Position numbers and translations under genes: made by a program. Below, piece by piece: positions 25,811 to 35,703 of a stretch of DNA of 63,627 nucleotides (the first letter of the stretch is position 1; every line of letters begins with the position of its first letter). The notes under the pieces are model-generated. The model was not told where the DNA came from, ran no database searches, and saw nothing but the letters and a program-made list of their open reading frames with translations. This DNA comes from Adonisia turfae CCMR0081 (GTDB lineage Bacteria; Cyanobacteriota; Cyanobacteriia; Phormidesmidales; Phormidesmidaceae): the NCBI RefSeq assembly GCF_011009555.1, contig NZ_QXHD01000004.1, forward strand, positions 1,826,416-1,890,042. The letters are read 5' to 3'.

Positions 25811-27787
25811 ATGGCAGTTGTTCAAGAAACGGGAAACATCAGTATCCATACTGAAAATATTTTTCCCATCATCAAAAAGTGGCTCTATTCCGACCATGAA
25901 ATCTTTCTGCGGGAGTTAATTTCCAACGCGGTAGATGCCATCAGTAAGCTGAATATGGTGTCCCGAAGCTCCGACTTCACTGGCGAAGTCGGCGAGCCGG
26001 AAATTACCATCGCTATCGATAAGGACGCTAAAACTTTAAGTGTTAGTGATAATGGCATCGGCATGACCGCTGATGAGGTTAAGAAATACATTAACCAGGT
26101 AGCCTTCTCCAGTGCCGAAGAATTTGTATCTAAGTATAAGGACAATACTGACCAGCAAATTATTGGTCACTTTGGCCTAGGGTTCTATTCATCATTTATG
26201 GTGTCCGACCGAGTCGAAATCGACACCTTGTCCTATCAAGCAGAAGCCACTGCTGTCCATTGGTCCTGTGATGGCACTACCTCCTTTGAGCTGACTGATT
26301 CAGAACGAACTGATCGAGGCACCACCATCACCCTACATTTGATGGAGGAAGAGGCTGAATACCTGGAGACGACTCGCATCCAGCAGCTGATCAAAACCTA
26401 CTGCGACTTTATGCCTGTTCCCATCAAATTAGATGGGGAATCTGCCAATAAACAAAATGCTCCCTGGAAGCAATCCCCCGGTAACCTCACCGATGAGGAT
26501 TATCTAGAACTCTATCGCTATCTCTATCCGTTCCAAGAGGAGCCGCTGCTTTGGGTCCACTTAAATACGGACTATCCCTTTGTCGTTAACGGTATTCTGT
26601 ACTTTCCAAAGCTCCGCCCCGACGTCGACGTTACCAAAGGGCAAATTAAGCTTTTCTGCAATCAAGTTTTTGTCAGCGATAACTGCGAAGAAATCATTCC
26701 ACAGTTTCTACTACCCCTGCGCGGTGTCGTCGATAGTACCGACATTCCCCTAAACGTCTCCCGCAGCTTTTTACAGAATGATCGCACCGTCCGCCGCATC
26801 GCTGACTACATTGCCAAAAAAGTAGGTGATCGTCTCAAAGAGCTATACCGCACTGATAAAGCGAAGTACATTGAGTGCTGGCAAGATTTGGGCACCTTTG
26901 TTAAGTTTGGCTCCCTCAATAACGATAAGTTCAAGCAGCAGATCGCCGATTTTATAATTTTCCGCACCACGGCAAGCCTCGCCAGCGATCAGCCAAAAGT
27001 TGAAGTGCAAACGGCAGAAGACGATGCCTGGCAGTCAACAGACGAGGAAAGTGCAGCCATTGATGCCAAGGGTAATCCCTACACCACTCTCAAAGAATAT
27101 TTAGAGCGGAATAAGGAGAAGCATGAAAACCGAGTCTTCTATACAACGGACGAAGTATCCCAAGCCACCTATATCGATCTGCACAAGCGTCAGGGACTGG
27201 AAGTCCTTTATCTAGACTCCTTTATCGACACTCACTTTGTACCGTTTCTAGAACGGGAGTATTCTGATGTTAAGTTCTCCCGTGTAGACTCTGACCTGGA
27301 TGACACCCTCATCGACGAATCAGCGGGTAGTGACATTGTCGACCCAACCACTAATAAAACTAAGGGTGAGCGGGTGAAGGAGCTATTTGAAAAAGCCCTC
27401 GCTCAGCCCAAGGTTACGATTCGAACCGATGCCCTCAAGTCTGACGATGTCCAGGGTGCACCGCCTGCCATTGTGCTACTTCCCGAAGAAATGCGCCGCA
27501 TGCAGGAAATGATGGCGATGATGCAGCAGCAGACGGCTCAATTTCCTGAGGAACATACCTTGCTGGTGAATACGGCTCATCCACTGATCCAGAATCTGCT
27601 AGACATGAGTCAGGGCGCAATTGTACAAGCTGACGGTGGCGAGTCTCCCACTGCGGCCATGGCCAATATGATTTGTCAACATGTCTATGATCTGGCTTTA
27701 ATGGCGCAGAAAGGATTTGATGCCGATGGCATGAAGTCGTTTGTGGAACGCTCCAATAGCCTGCTAACAGGTTTAACCAAATCATAG
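25811..27787 (+). CDS. htpG: molecular chaperone HtpG (Hsp90)
   Basis: 658 residues, the normal bacterial Hsp90 length. The N-terminal GHKL ATPase has ELISNAVDAISKL (N box, about 33-45), SDNGIGMT (G1) and GHFGLGFYSSFMV (G2 lid). The middle domain has the catalytic Arg region DIPLNVSRSFLQ (about 310-321). The C-terminal dimerisation region contains MQEMMAMMQQQ. It is an ATP-driven cytoplasmic chaperone involved in heat, oxidative and cold stress in cyanobacteria. Monocistronic. Confidence 0.97.
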   Translation: MAVVQETGNISIHTENIFPIIKKWLYSDHEIFLRELISNAVDAISKLNMVSRSSDFTGEVGEPEITIAIDKDAKTLSVSDNGIGMTADEVKKYINQVAFSSAEEFVSKYKDNTDQQIIGHFGLGFYSSFMVSDRVEIDTLSYQAEATAVHWSCDGTTSFELTDSERTDRGTTITLHLMEEEAEYLETTRIQQLIKTYCDFMPVPIKLDGESANKQNAPWKQSPGNLTDEDYLELYRYLYPFQEEPLLWVHLNTDYPFVVNGILYFPKLRPDVDVTKGQIKLFCNQVFVSDNCEEIIPQFLLPLRGVVDSTDIPLNVSRSFLQNDRTVRRIADYIAKKVGDRLKELYRTDKAKYIECWQDLGTFVKFGSLNNDKFKQQIADFIIFRTTASLASDQPKVEVQTAEDDAWQSTDEESAAIDAKGNPYTTLKEYLERNKEKHENRVFYTTDEVSQATYIDLHKRQGLEVLYLDSFIDTHFVPFLEREYSDVKFSRVDSDLDDTLIDESAGSDIVDPTTNKTKGERVKELFEKALAQPKVTIRTDALKSDDVQGAPPAIVLLPEEMRRMQEMMAMMQQQTAQFPEEHTLLVNTAHPLIQNLLDMSQGAIVQADGGESPTAAMANMICQHVYDLALMAQKGFDADGMKSFVERSNSLLTGLTKS

Positions 27788-27864
27788 GCAATGGCCGTTT
27801 TCTTGAAGACCTCATAGGTGTTTCTTAGAAAAGGCTATACCGGTTGCAGGCTCCCCCTTTTGAC

Positions 27865-28287
27865 CTATCGTGTACACACAAGTCCTGGAAACTAGCGTTT
27901 GCGCTTGTCTACCCCCCTCTAACTCCCCCTTGGTAAGGGCTACCGTGTATACATAAGTCGGAGAGTCGCTCCAAATCTCGAGCCCACTCTGCGAGAAGAG
28001 CAAAGCTCTACATCCCCCAACCCCTTACTCCCTAAGGGAGAAGGGGGGCCTGGCCTCAAAGTCCTTCGCCCCCAGGGAGAAGGATTTAGGATGAGGGCCA
28101 ATTCAAGGTCAGGTCTACTTTTTGGGACATTATCTTCTAGATGTGTATACACCGTAGTTGGTAAGGGGGAGGACCGGAGTTTCCCCCTTTACCTTAGGCT
28201 TTAGCCCATGCCAGGAGGGCTTTAGAGGGTATTAAGGGGGGTAATGCACGATTGTGAACTCCCTTTCGAGATGTGTGTACACCGTAG
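27865..28287. mobile_element. outer MITE-like element (about 195 bp before being split)
   Basis: Left end CTATCGTGTACACACAAGTC and right end GAGATGTGTGTACACCGTAG are inverted copies of one another. The flanks are CCCTTTTGAC (27855-27864) and CCCTTTTGAT (28288-28297), a 9-of-10 target-site duplication. Subtracting the 218-bp inner element and its 10-bp duplication leaves about 195 bp. No transposase is encoded, so it must have been moved in trans. Confidence 0.7.
27940..28157. mobile_element. inner MITE-like element, 218 bp, inserted into the outer one
   Basis: Left terminus CTACCGTGTATACATAAGTC and right terminus AGATGTGTATACACCGTAG are inverted repeats closely related to those of the outer element. 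It is bounded by perfect 10-base direct repeats TTGGTAAGGG at 27930-27939 and 28158-28167, which is the mark of transposition. Its interior contains GGGAGAAGGGGG-type runs but no reading frame of note. Confidence 0.75.
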
Positions 28288-28324
28288 CCCTTTTGATGGA
28301 ATAGTCCACCTTTTCCAAATTAGG

Positions 28325-28403
28325 AATACTGGGGTTTCCCAATCCTGGGGAAACAAGACTCACAGCCCCCAGTATTGGGGGGTAGGGGGCCTGCCCGCCC
28401 CCT
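28325..28403 (+). promoter_or_regulatory. structured stretch upstream of rpmB
   Basis: AATACTGGGG (28325-28334) pairs with CCCCAGTATT (28368-28377), enclosing a smaller hairpin GTTTCCC/GGGAAAC. It is followed by AGGGGGC/GCCCCCT (28384-28403). If transcribed, this would fold into a compact multi-stem leader 130 bases ahead of rpmB. Ribosomal-protein leaders often regulate by structure, but I know of no matching class. Confidence 0.4.
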
Positions 28404-28533
28404 GAAACCCCTTGGCCTGTTACTCAATCATGGAAATATCTTTTGATTTGAGAATCAGCCCTAAAATATGAGGGGGTTGCATTTAAGAGTGCAGCCATGT
28501 AAGGATTAAGGACTGTATTCCAAGGACTGTACC

Positions 28534-28770
28534 ATGAGCCGCAGATGTGATCTGACGAATAAAAAGGCTAATAATGCCTTTGCTGTTTCTCACTCTCACC
28601 GACGTACCAAGCGTCTACAACAGGCAAATCTTCAAGACAAGCGGGTTTGGTGGCCCACAGGCAAACGTTGGGTAAAGCTGCGTTTATCCACTAAAGCGAT
28701 TAAAACCCTTGAAAAGAAAGGGATTGAAGCAATGGCCCGTGAGGCAGGCATTGATTTGAGTAAGTATTAG
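28534..28770 (+). CDS. rpmB: 50S ribosomal protein L28
   Basis: 78 residues, beginning [20 protein letters not shown], which is diagnostic for L28. It is highly basic with a conserved C-terminal helix ([21 protein letters not shown]). A component of the large ribosomal subunit. Monocistronic here, with AAGGACTGTA duplicated just before the start. A hairpin terminator follows at 28891. Confidence 0.97.
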   Translation: MSRRCDLTNKKANNAFAVSHSHRRTKRLQQANLQDKRVWWPTGKRWVKLRLSTKAIKTLEKKGIEAMAREAGIDLSKY

Positions 28771-29266
28771 AGACTGTGGCACTGGTTCAGGCATTAATTT
28801 ATTGAGTTTGCAATTGCCTGAGTTGATACAACTTAATGCTGCTTACTTAGCTTTATCAAAAGCTTAAAGTTTTGGTATGTTCACGGATAGATCCCCTGAC
28901 TGCAAAGTCAGGGGATTTACTGTATGTATAGTCGATGATATTCAAATGCAGGATCTTGCAGAACCTTAGTTATGTCGAACTGATCGTGATGTAGAGACAG
29001 ATATCTATGGATTGTTTTGATCACGATCTGATCGATTCGTCATAAGGAATGGGTAAAGTTCAAGTAAACTATTCAGGCTTTATACTGATTACCAGTTTGG
29101 TAATTAAAGGTTTAGGCTGGGTAAATCTACTATGGGACATGTAGATACCACGCAAGTTTTCGTTCCCTGAGAGTTCAATTGCTTTAAGTCTTAAATAGAC
29201 TACAAATCGATGGTCATGTTGGCATATGCCATATCTGATCTAACGCTTATTTTTTAGAAGTCAGCG
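28771..29266. promoter_or_regulatory. rpmB-hpsA intergenic region with candidate operators
   Basis: A 496-base gap. After the rpmB terminator come two symmetrical sites that could regulate the first hps operon. GATCGTGAT (28982-28990) and ATCACGATC (29020-29028) form a 9-bp inverted repeat. GGCATATGCC (29221-29230) is a perfect palindrome 36 bases before the hpsA start codon. No gene is seen. Confidence 0.4.
28891..28916 (+). terminator. rpmB terminator hairpin
   Basis: ATCCCCTGACT and AGTCAGGGGAT pair perfectly around a short GCAA-type loop, 120 bases after the rpmB stop. A weak TTTAC stretch follows. Likely the 3' end of the rpmB transcript. Confidence 0.6.
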
Positions 29267-32200
29267 ATGTCTACCCCAAAACGCTCTCGAGTTTCTAATC
29301 TTCGTCGATCCTTGACTCACGTTAGGCAATTACCCAAGCATTTTATGGCTTGGCTGCTTCGCCTTATTTTTGCTGGCGCTCGCTTCAGTCGCACAAACCA
29401 GGCCGGTTTTATCTTGCCAACAACAGTGATGTTGCTTTTGGTGTTGACTCTAACCGTTGGTGGTCTCAGCTTTCGTTCGTTTAGCCGACTAAACCAAACC
29501 ATTGCCTATCGTGAGCAACAGAGCATCGATAATTTTGCTGTTCCAGCAGTGGATAGGGCTAAGGCAAAGATTGAGTTCTTATTTACAAAAGATAAGGCCA
29601 TCATCGATAAGCGACCGCCATCAAGTACTGATTTGGTCAATGCGCTCTTAGCTAAGTCAGGTACTTGGGGAGATGCAGACCATTCAGAGCAGGATCCCTA
29701 CACCTTACCTGATGAAAAGCAGCTAGATATTAATGGTGATGGCAACCCCGACCCTGCATGGAGTTTTCCATCTGACGACGGCAGTCTCATTGTGTATTCT
29801 CTGTTGACCTCTCATGAAGGACGAGATAGCGGCGGCAATATTATTAATGAGTCAGGAACTACTACACCTTTGACCCTAAGCTCCAATAGGACCCAGGAAA
29901 AAGCGAATGCCCTGATTACGCGCAACGGCCCTATTAATACACAACGATCAGCAGAAGGTTGCCCTGTAAGCATCCTGTCAGGTGATGGTTGGCAAGATGC
30001 TGGCAGTAATCTACAGAAAAATTTCCAAATTGATGTTTTAACAATCACTAACCCTAACAGCCCTAATCGAACGGTTCATTCCGCAGAATATCAACAGGTC
30101 CGTAGTACTCCGAAAGGTAATAAATATGGTGCCTGGTTCCGCTACGACATGGAAATATTTCCGGGTGCAGCTTTTCGCTGGAATGGGGCAATGCACTCAG
30201 AATCTAACATCATTGCATTTGAGAATCTAGAGGCCTATCTAGTCAGTTCTCCAGAATCCTGTGTCTTCAGTACAGATGCATCGGAAATCACCCTTAGTGT
30301 AAGTAGCTATGACACCGATGGCGATGGAACTAATGATCAATTCTTCCAGGGGCACTTAGTTTCAGGTGCTTCAAAAGATGACAATTTTGCTGGGAGGAGA
30401 GGTAAGGAATTTCATGAGGAAAATGATGCCAATCCGGTCAACCCTGGAAAAGCTCCTCTGAAAGAGGATACTGATTCGGTTGATGAAGGCGGAGCACGCG
30501 TAACAGACGTCGCTGTAGATCCGGTTTTGATTCTTACAGAAGACAGAACCGTTAACCTGAATCAAGGTACTTGGGATCCTGAAGTTGGCAAAGATGCCTT
30601 ATTAAATCCAGCAAACCCTGATGAAACTGTACGGCTCTTGACTGATAGTGCCCGAGTAAGAGTGTTTCCTGATGCGGCTCGTCCTTTTGTAGATGATGGA
30701 TTTCGGGCTGATAGTCGCTATGGTCCAAAGCCACGTTATGACGCATTAAATAGTTTGACTCAAGCTAATAGTGAAACTAATAACGTTTCCCATGTGATTG
30801 GCGACATTATTGATGATAATCCACTGTTAGCCGATGATAATCTAGCTGAACAGGAATATGGCTTAGATGGCTACTGGGAACGTCGCTCAGTTGTCCAGGG
30901 GTTACGAGTTATTGTTGGACAACGACTAGAGCTGGGTAACAGATTGGGTTGGGAAGCTGATGATCCACTCTACCCACCTACAACAGTTCAGGCCATAACC
31001 GATAAAGGTGCTGCTCAGGCTAAACAGCAAAAGTCATTGCGCGATAATTTAGCAGCTGTGCAGGGCATGGTTGCTTACCACTACACCCAGGACAATGGGG
31101 AACTGCCATATATTTGTATGGCTTCAACCGTACATCCAGGGACTGAACAAACCCTCACAAATAGTCGAACCTTTGGCACCTATCCTCAAACAGGGGCAAG
31201 ACGCATTGATTTTCTAACTGGCCAAGGTACTAACGGTTGGGAATTTGATTTTCAAAGTCAGTATGCCACCTCAGATATTTTTGGTAATAAAGTTGTTGGA
31301 GAAAATGAGCCATTGGGAAGAGCGTTACGTAACTTGGCGCATTTTGCAGGTGATCCTCAGGGAGGAGCTCCATCCTTTTCGCCTGTTCAAGGTATTCAGA
31401 ACGATGCTGTAGGTCTTACTCTAGAGCCTAATGATGATTTCGTTCATCCCTATCCCTACCTATCTATGTGGGGTGATTTTTCAATTTTGCGCAGAATTCT
31501 GTTTGAGCATAACTACGCAGACGGCAGTGAAACTGATTTAGTTGATACTCTGGACAAGTATAGGAATTTAAGTCCTGCTGATAAATCAACTCTACATTCT
31601 GCAGCCTGTACTCTAGGGATGTTGGCTTCCAATTTGGAAAGTTTGGAAGCGTCTTACAACAATGTCATAAACCCCGCAACAAACCCTTCTATTACTGCCC
31701 TCGCCACTGAATTAAATAACATAGCTGCTGGTGGTTCAGCGCCTACATCTGGTCAGGGTAGTGATTGGATAGATGCCTTGGAAACAGGTGGCTCATCAGT
31801 AGCGAATTTGGAAGCAGCAAAAGTTATAGCTTTGTATCGTCAAGTGCTTAGGGATCGCCAGTTTGGTTTTGCCGAAGCGGGAGCTGCGACCTGTGCAGTA
31901 GGTGACTTTCCAGGAGTAGCTGCAGGTGGTATCGTTGCTGCCTTTTGTTCGGACACTCAACGACCAGCTTATCCATCGTTGTACTATCTTTTCCCAACTC
32001 TTGCTCACAACCAAAATGGTTCATTAGTCGCTGCCAGTCCTGATGTTCTTGATTATCCTACACCTCTTCTTCCTGGTGTCATCCCTGCAACTCAAATAGA
32101 TGAATACAATACTGAAGGCCCAGCTACCGACAAGTATATTTTTGATGCAGCAACCCCAGGAAATATAAGAGTAAATAGTGCAGTTGCCTATGCAGTACTT

Positions 32201-33880
32201 GACCCCACTAATGCAGAGCCTACTGATTTAAGTAACCTTGCACTTACCCCTGTAAATACCGTTGCTGATTTTGAACAACCAACGGAAGTTGTAGCTCCTG
32301 AAGCAGATATCCGTGACGAGTTACAAAGAAGCACCATTAATGTCGGTGGTACTACCTTTAACGTTGATGGCACCCTCAATCAGCTTACCTTTTTAGACAA
32401 GGCGATGATGGATGGGCGTGAGCTTTTAAGCACCCGTGTACTCAACTTAGATATTGAGAAGCTCACCCAAATTACTGCTGATGCAAGTTCATTCTTCACT
32501 GATGGCCCTGACCAGGTAGCCTGGATCCCTGAGGTTGATGGTATTTTTTATGCGGCCCGAGAAGATGCCGTGCGTGAAGATAGTATTGTTCGTCCCCGCC
32601 GGGCAGATTGGGCAATCTGTAGAGACTTTACAAACCTTTTGGATAATGGGCAAAACTGTCCAATGATTGTTGCCAACCCGGCTGATGCGAGTCAGAGAGG
32701 GACCTCTGACCCACCATTGGCCGACAACTTAATTAGTCCCAAACCTGTTGATATGTACGCCGATCCAGATCGACGCCCCAACGGCTTTCGATTAATCAAT
32801 GGCTCAATTATTTATCGCTCAGCAGATGACAAAGCAGCTGGTGTTACCTTTGTCACCGACAATACGGCCTATGTTTATGGCGATTTCAACTTACACCAGG
32901 ATGCTGCTGGCAATATCCTAGAAGAATTCCAAGAACAGCTGGGTATAGATTTTGCAACAGGAGCAGGTAATCCCTTTAATGATTTTTATGGCCGCACAAA
33001 CCTAGATGCAGACTTTGCTCGGGGTGGTCAAGATCTTTGGAGGCCCTCTGAAATTTTTGCCGATGCCGTTGGCATTTTGTCTAGCGAGTTCCGTGATGGT
33101 TGGGTTGAGGATGCCTATATTTACGAGACTGATGGTGCTGAAGGTACTGCAGCTGTTAGCTCCGCATATTTAAATTCGGATCGGCCTCGTAGGGGTACAA
33201 ACGCTAGACAAGCTGACGATTGGCAACGTGAAGATTTAGCAGCTACACAAGGTGATACTGATGTTACCCTCCCTATCTGGTTTGACCGCAATGGGAGAGT
33301 TTTTAAAGCGCAAGATGAGGCTGATCTAGGTTCTCCGTATACCGAGTTTCCTACTACCTTTGCTGGTGCTAATGCTAATCAAATCGGATTAAACGAAAAT
33401 CTTGAGCGTCAGAGAAACCTCATAACGGCTGCAGACAATACCCGAGTAAATGCACTGCTGGTATCAGGTATTGTGCCTCTGCGGTCAGGCCAAAACTATG
33501 GTGGGTTACACAACTTCCCACGACTGCTTGAATATTGGCCCGGTAAAAACCTGTTTATTTCAGGGGGCTTTTTCCAGTTGAACTTTAGTACTCAGGCAAC
33601 GGCTCCATTTGACCAAGATGCCTGGGAACCAGGGGCAAATCCTAATGGCGCTCAGGTGGACAATGGCTTTTACGGTGCCGCTACCCGTATTTGGGGATAT
33701 GATGTCGCCTTCCAGTACACCAGCGTTGCCCCCATTGCCCGTCGATTTATTACATTTGGTCGACCCAGAAGTGAATTTTATCGAGAGCTACCACTCAATG
33801 ATGAGTACATCGCTAACCTTTGTACAGCAAGGAATAATGCGGGTGATCTCGAACTCGGTGCTGATGTTGGTTGCCAATAG
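29267..33880 (+). CDS. hpsA: hormogonium polysaccharide protein HpsA, copy 1
   Basis: 1537 residues. A basic N-terminus precedes QAGFILPTTVMLLLVLTLTV (about 43-62), a pilin-like helix followed by a very large extracytoplasmic region. The residue five places after the G/F junction is Thr, not the usual pilin Glu. Calcium-loop-like DxDxDGxxD motifs are DINGDGNPD (154-162) and DTDGDGTND (349-357). The end carries a Cys pair (NLCTA...DVGCQ). In Nostoc punctiforme, hps genes are needed for hormogonium gliding and polysaccharide export. Followed after 14 bases by hpsB. Its near twin is at 36448. Confidence 0.88.
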   Translation: MSTPKRSRVSNLRRSLTHVRQLPKHFMAWLLRLIFAGARFSRTNQAGFILPTTVMLLLVLTLTVGGLSFRSFSRLNQTIAYREQQSIDNFAVPAVDRAKAKIEFLFTKDKAIIDKRPPSSTDLVNALLAKSGTWGDADHSEQDPYTLPDEKQLDINGDGNPDPAWSFPSDDGSLIVYSLLTSHEGRDSGGNIINESGTTTPLTLSSNRTQEKANALITRNGPINTQRSAEGCPVSILSGDGWQDAGSNLQKNFQIDVLTITNPNSPNRTVHSAEYQQVRSTPKGNKYGAWFRYDMEIFPGAAFRWNGAMHSESNIIAFENLEAYLVSSPESCVFSTDASEITLSVSSYDTDGDGTNDQFFQGHLVSGASKDDNFAGRRGKEFHEENDANPVNPGKAPLKEDTDSVDEGGARVTDVAVDPVLILTEDRTVNLNQGTWDPEVGKDALLNPANPDETVRLLTDSARVRVFPDAARPFVDDGFRADSRYGPKPRYDALNSLTQANSETNNVSHVIGDIIDDNPLLADDNLAEQEYGLDGYWERRSVVQGLRVIVGQRLELGNRLGWEADDPLYPPTTVQAITDKGAAQAKQQKSLRDNLAAVQGMVAYHYTQDNGELPYICMASTVHPGTEQTLTNSRTFGTYPQTGARRIDFLTGQGTNGWEFDFQSQYATSDIFGNKVVGENEPLGRALRNLAHFAGDPQGGAPSFSPVQGIQNDAVGLTLEPNDDFVHPYPYLSMWGDFSILRRILFEHNYADGSETDLVDTLDKYRNLSPADKSTLHSAACTLGMLASNLESLEASYNNVINPATNPSITALATELNNIAAGGSAPTSGQGSDWIDALETGGSSVANLEAAKVIALYRQVLRDRQFGFAEAGAATCAVGDFPGVAAGGIVAAFCSDTQRPAYPSLYYLFPTLAHNQNGSLVAASPDVLDYPTPLLPGVIPATQIDEYNTEGPATDKYIFDAATPGNIRVNSAVAYAVLDPTNAEPTDLSNLALTPVNTVADFEQPTEVVAPEADIRDELQRSTINVGGTTFNVDGTLNQLTFLDKAMMDGRELLSTRVLNLDIEKLTQITADASSFFTDGPDQVAWIPEVDGIFYAAREDAVREDSIVRPRRADWAICRDFTNLLDNGQNCPMIVANPADASQRGTSDPPLADNLISPKPVDMYADPDRRPNGFRLINGSIIYRSADDKAAGVTFVTDNTAYVYGDFNLHQDAAGNILEEFQEQLGIDFATGAGNPFNDFYGRTNLDADFARGGQDLWRPSEIFADAVGILSSEFRDGWVEDAYIYETDGAEGTAAVSSAYLNSDRPRRGTNARQADDWQREDLAATQGDTDVTLPIWFDRNGRVFKAQDEADLGSPYTEFPTTFAGANANQIGLNENLERQRNLITAADNTRVNALLVSGIVPLRSGQNYGGLHNFPRLLEYWPGKNLFISGGFFQLNFSTQATAPFDQDAWEPGANPNGAQVDNGFYGAATRIWGYDVAFQYTSVAPIARRFITFGRPRSEFYRELPLNDEYIANLCTARNNAGDLELGADVGCQ

Positions 33881-33894
33881 GGAGTGAGCGAAAA

Positions 33895-34614
33895 ATGTTT
33901 ATGAAGAGTAGGCAACTAAAAAAGATGGCTAGGACAATGTCACAACCATCTACTCAGACCAATGACAGCGGGCTGACGCTGATTGAGGGGCTGGTAGCAA
34001 TTGTGATTATCGCCATTACCACTACTGTCATGACGCCAATGGTAATTCTGGCAGTCGGAGCCAGAGTTCAGAGTCAGCGAACAGAGCAAGCTTTTCAAAT
34101 AGCTCAAGCAGAAGTAGATCGCATCAAGGTAATTGTTGAGCGGGGCGGGGCTTACACCCTAAACATTGCACCAACGCCAGCTGCTGTTGTTAGTACAGCT
34201 GATTTTGAGACACAAGTACCAGGCTCAGATCCTCCTGAATACATAATGCCGCCGCCTGCCACCATTGCTGATGATTACTCCACGACATCTGACTCTGCTC
34301 GGGGCATTGACTTTGATAACGATGGCAACGATGATTATGCCGTTCAAATCTTTAGAACTGCAGGGGTTGAAAGAAGCGGTCGACCAGTTGCCTTTGACCT
34401 GGGGGTTAGGGTCTATAGAGCTAATGCTTTAGCACCTGGCGCTAATTTAGGGGTAGAACAGGCTCGTCTTTCTGTAAGCAACAGTGAAGGGCAGGCAGGG
34501 AGTCGTCCCCTCGCCAATATCTATACAAGCATTATCAGAAGTGATGGTGAAGAATCACTTTGTGACTACTACGAATTTATTGATAATACTGCTTCAGTAC
34601 CAGCTGATTGTTAA
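33895..34614 (+). CDS. hpsB: pseudopilin HpsB, copy 1
   Basis: 239 residues from ATG 33895, chosen because the paralogue at 41288 starts at the matching point and the same GGGAG(T) ribosome-binding site precedes both. Type IV prepilin signal DSG|LTLIEGLVAIVIIAI, with Glu at +5, follows a long basic leader. The extracytoplasmic part has a calcium-loop-like DFDNDGNDD (139-147) and a C-terminal Cys pair (LCDYYEF...ADC). After cleavage by prepilin peptidase it should join a pilus-like secretion fibre. Confidence 0.88.
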   Translation: MFMKSRQLKKMARTMSQPSTQTNDSGLTLIEGLVAIVIIAITTTVMTPMVILAVGARVQSQRTEQAFQIAQAEVDRIKVIVERGGAYTLNIAPTPAAVVSTADFETQVPGSDPPEYIMPPPATIADDYSTTSDSARGIDFDNDGNDDYAVQIFRTAGVERSGRPVAFDLGVRVYRANALAPGANLGVEQARLSVSNSEGQAGSRPLANIYTSIIRSDGEESLCDYYEFIDNTASVPADC

Positions 34615-34638
34615 CTGCATCATCCCTTGAGAGCATCC

Positions 34639-35682
34639 ATGGCTGATTATCGTTCTAAAACTTTGTTGTATCGATGGCTATTGCAGCGTCGACAATATAA
34701 GGCTTCTGGTTTCACATTAACAGAAGTGCTAATTTCAATCGCCATCGCTGGCGTCATTGTGTCTGGTTTGTTATTTCTAGTGGTTGAACTGTTACAGATA
34801 GACCGCCGAGAAATTGCCTTAGAACGGGTCCAGCGAGATATGCAACGGGCGATGGACTACATCGCTGATGACTTAAAGGAAGCTGTTTATGTTTACGACA
34901 GCAGCAGTTTACCGGATATTGTTGCCGATATTCAGGAGTTAAGTGATGAAGAAGGCCCTGGTGTTACTGGTAGTGGTGATGCCGTCCCCTTAATTGCCTT
35001 CTGGCGCACGGTCCCTATCGAAGATGATGTCTTGCCCGATACTTGCACAGGCAGTCGTAGGGAGATTGAAATCTGTCGAGTTGCGAAAACACGTCGAGCT
35101 AGTTATTCACTGGTTGTCTACTATCAAAAGCATAGAGATGATGGCGCAGCGAATTATCCCTGGCAAGGTGAAAGCGTTCTCAGACGTTATGAGCTTCCAC
35201 AATACAACCCAGGCACACTGAACGTAACAACTGGCTATATAGAGCCCATTGATCTAAACAATGGGGAAACTATTTTTGAAGAATGGACCGATATAGTAAC
35301 GACTGCTATCTCTGGGGGTGAAAGTGCAGTACTAGTCGACTTTGTAGAAGAAGCTAATATAGATGGCGCTGGTGCTATTGACTGTCGAGCGTTAATTGCA
35401 GACTTTAACAGCCCTTTGACTGGAGAGGTAGACATCGCAGCCGATGAGTACAACTATGTGCTTACTCCTACAGATGCAACTGAGCAAACCGGATTTTTTG
35501 CCTGCGTACGAGCACCTGAGCCAGCGGGTGAAAATTTCAGAGCAACTCAGGATGTTTATCTTTTTCTCAGAGGTGATACCAGGTCTGCGAGTCGCTTTCT
35601 AGGACCTGCAAGTGACAACAGCATTCGCCCTGCACTGCAAACCCAGGTAAAGCTGCGTGGTGTCATTGACAAAGACGGATAA
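34639..35682 (+). CDS. hpsC: pseudopilin HpsC, copy 1
   Basis: 347 residues from ATG 34639 (MADYRSKTLL); an ATG four codons upstream is also possible. Prepilin signal KASG|FTLTEVLISIAIAGVI has Glu +5, and the helix continues into ELLQIDRREIALERVQRDMQRAMDYI, a long GspJ-like alpha-1. The large C-terminal domain (about 280 residues) makes it a major-size minor pilin, and several cysteines may pair. It lies 24 bases after hpsB and 21 before hpsD. Confidence 0.87.
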   Translation: MADYRSKTLLYRWLLQRRQYKASGFTLTEVLISIAIAGVIVSGLLFLVVELLQIDRREIALERVQRDMQRAMDYIADDLKEAVYVYDSSSLPDIVADIQELSDEEGPGVTGSGDAVPLIAFWRTVPIEDDVLPDTCTGSRREIEICRVAKTRRASYSLVVYYQKHRDDGAANYPWQGESVLRRYELPQYNPGTLNVTTGYIEPIDLNNGETIFEEWTDIVTTAISGGESAVLVDFVEEANIDGAGAIDCRALIADFNSPLTGEVDIAADEYNYVLTPTDATEQTGFFACVRAPEPAGENFRATQDVYLFLRGDTRSASRFLGPASDNSIRPALQTQVKLRGVIDKDG

Positions 35683-35703
35683 ATAGCAACCAAAACACTC
35701 ATC

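Larger units (their letters stand above)
27788..28533. other. repeat-rich intergenic region between htpG and rpmB
   Basis: 746 bases with no protein gene. The left part holds two nested inverted-repeat elements (27865-28287). The right part (28325-28403) is a string of hairpins upstream of rpmB. GC-rich C and G runs are frequent. Confidence 0.6.

Noticed and set aside
27435..27815. 126-residue frame antisense to the htpG end
   Set aside because: It lies almost wholly within the certain HtpG coding sequence, and its Pro/His/Arg-rich content is typical of a shadow frame.
28321..28330. GGAATACT as a SigJ-type (J-box) promoter motif
   Set aside because: Only part of the recalled GGGAATACT motif is present, it lies upstream of rpmB rather than hpsA, and it is explained by the hairpin arm at 28325-28334.
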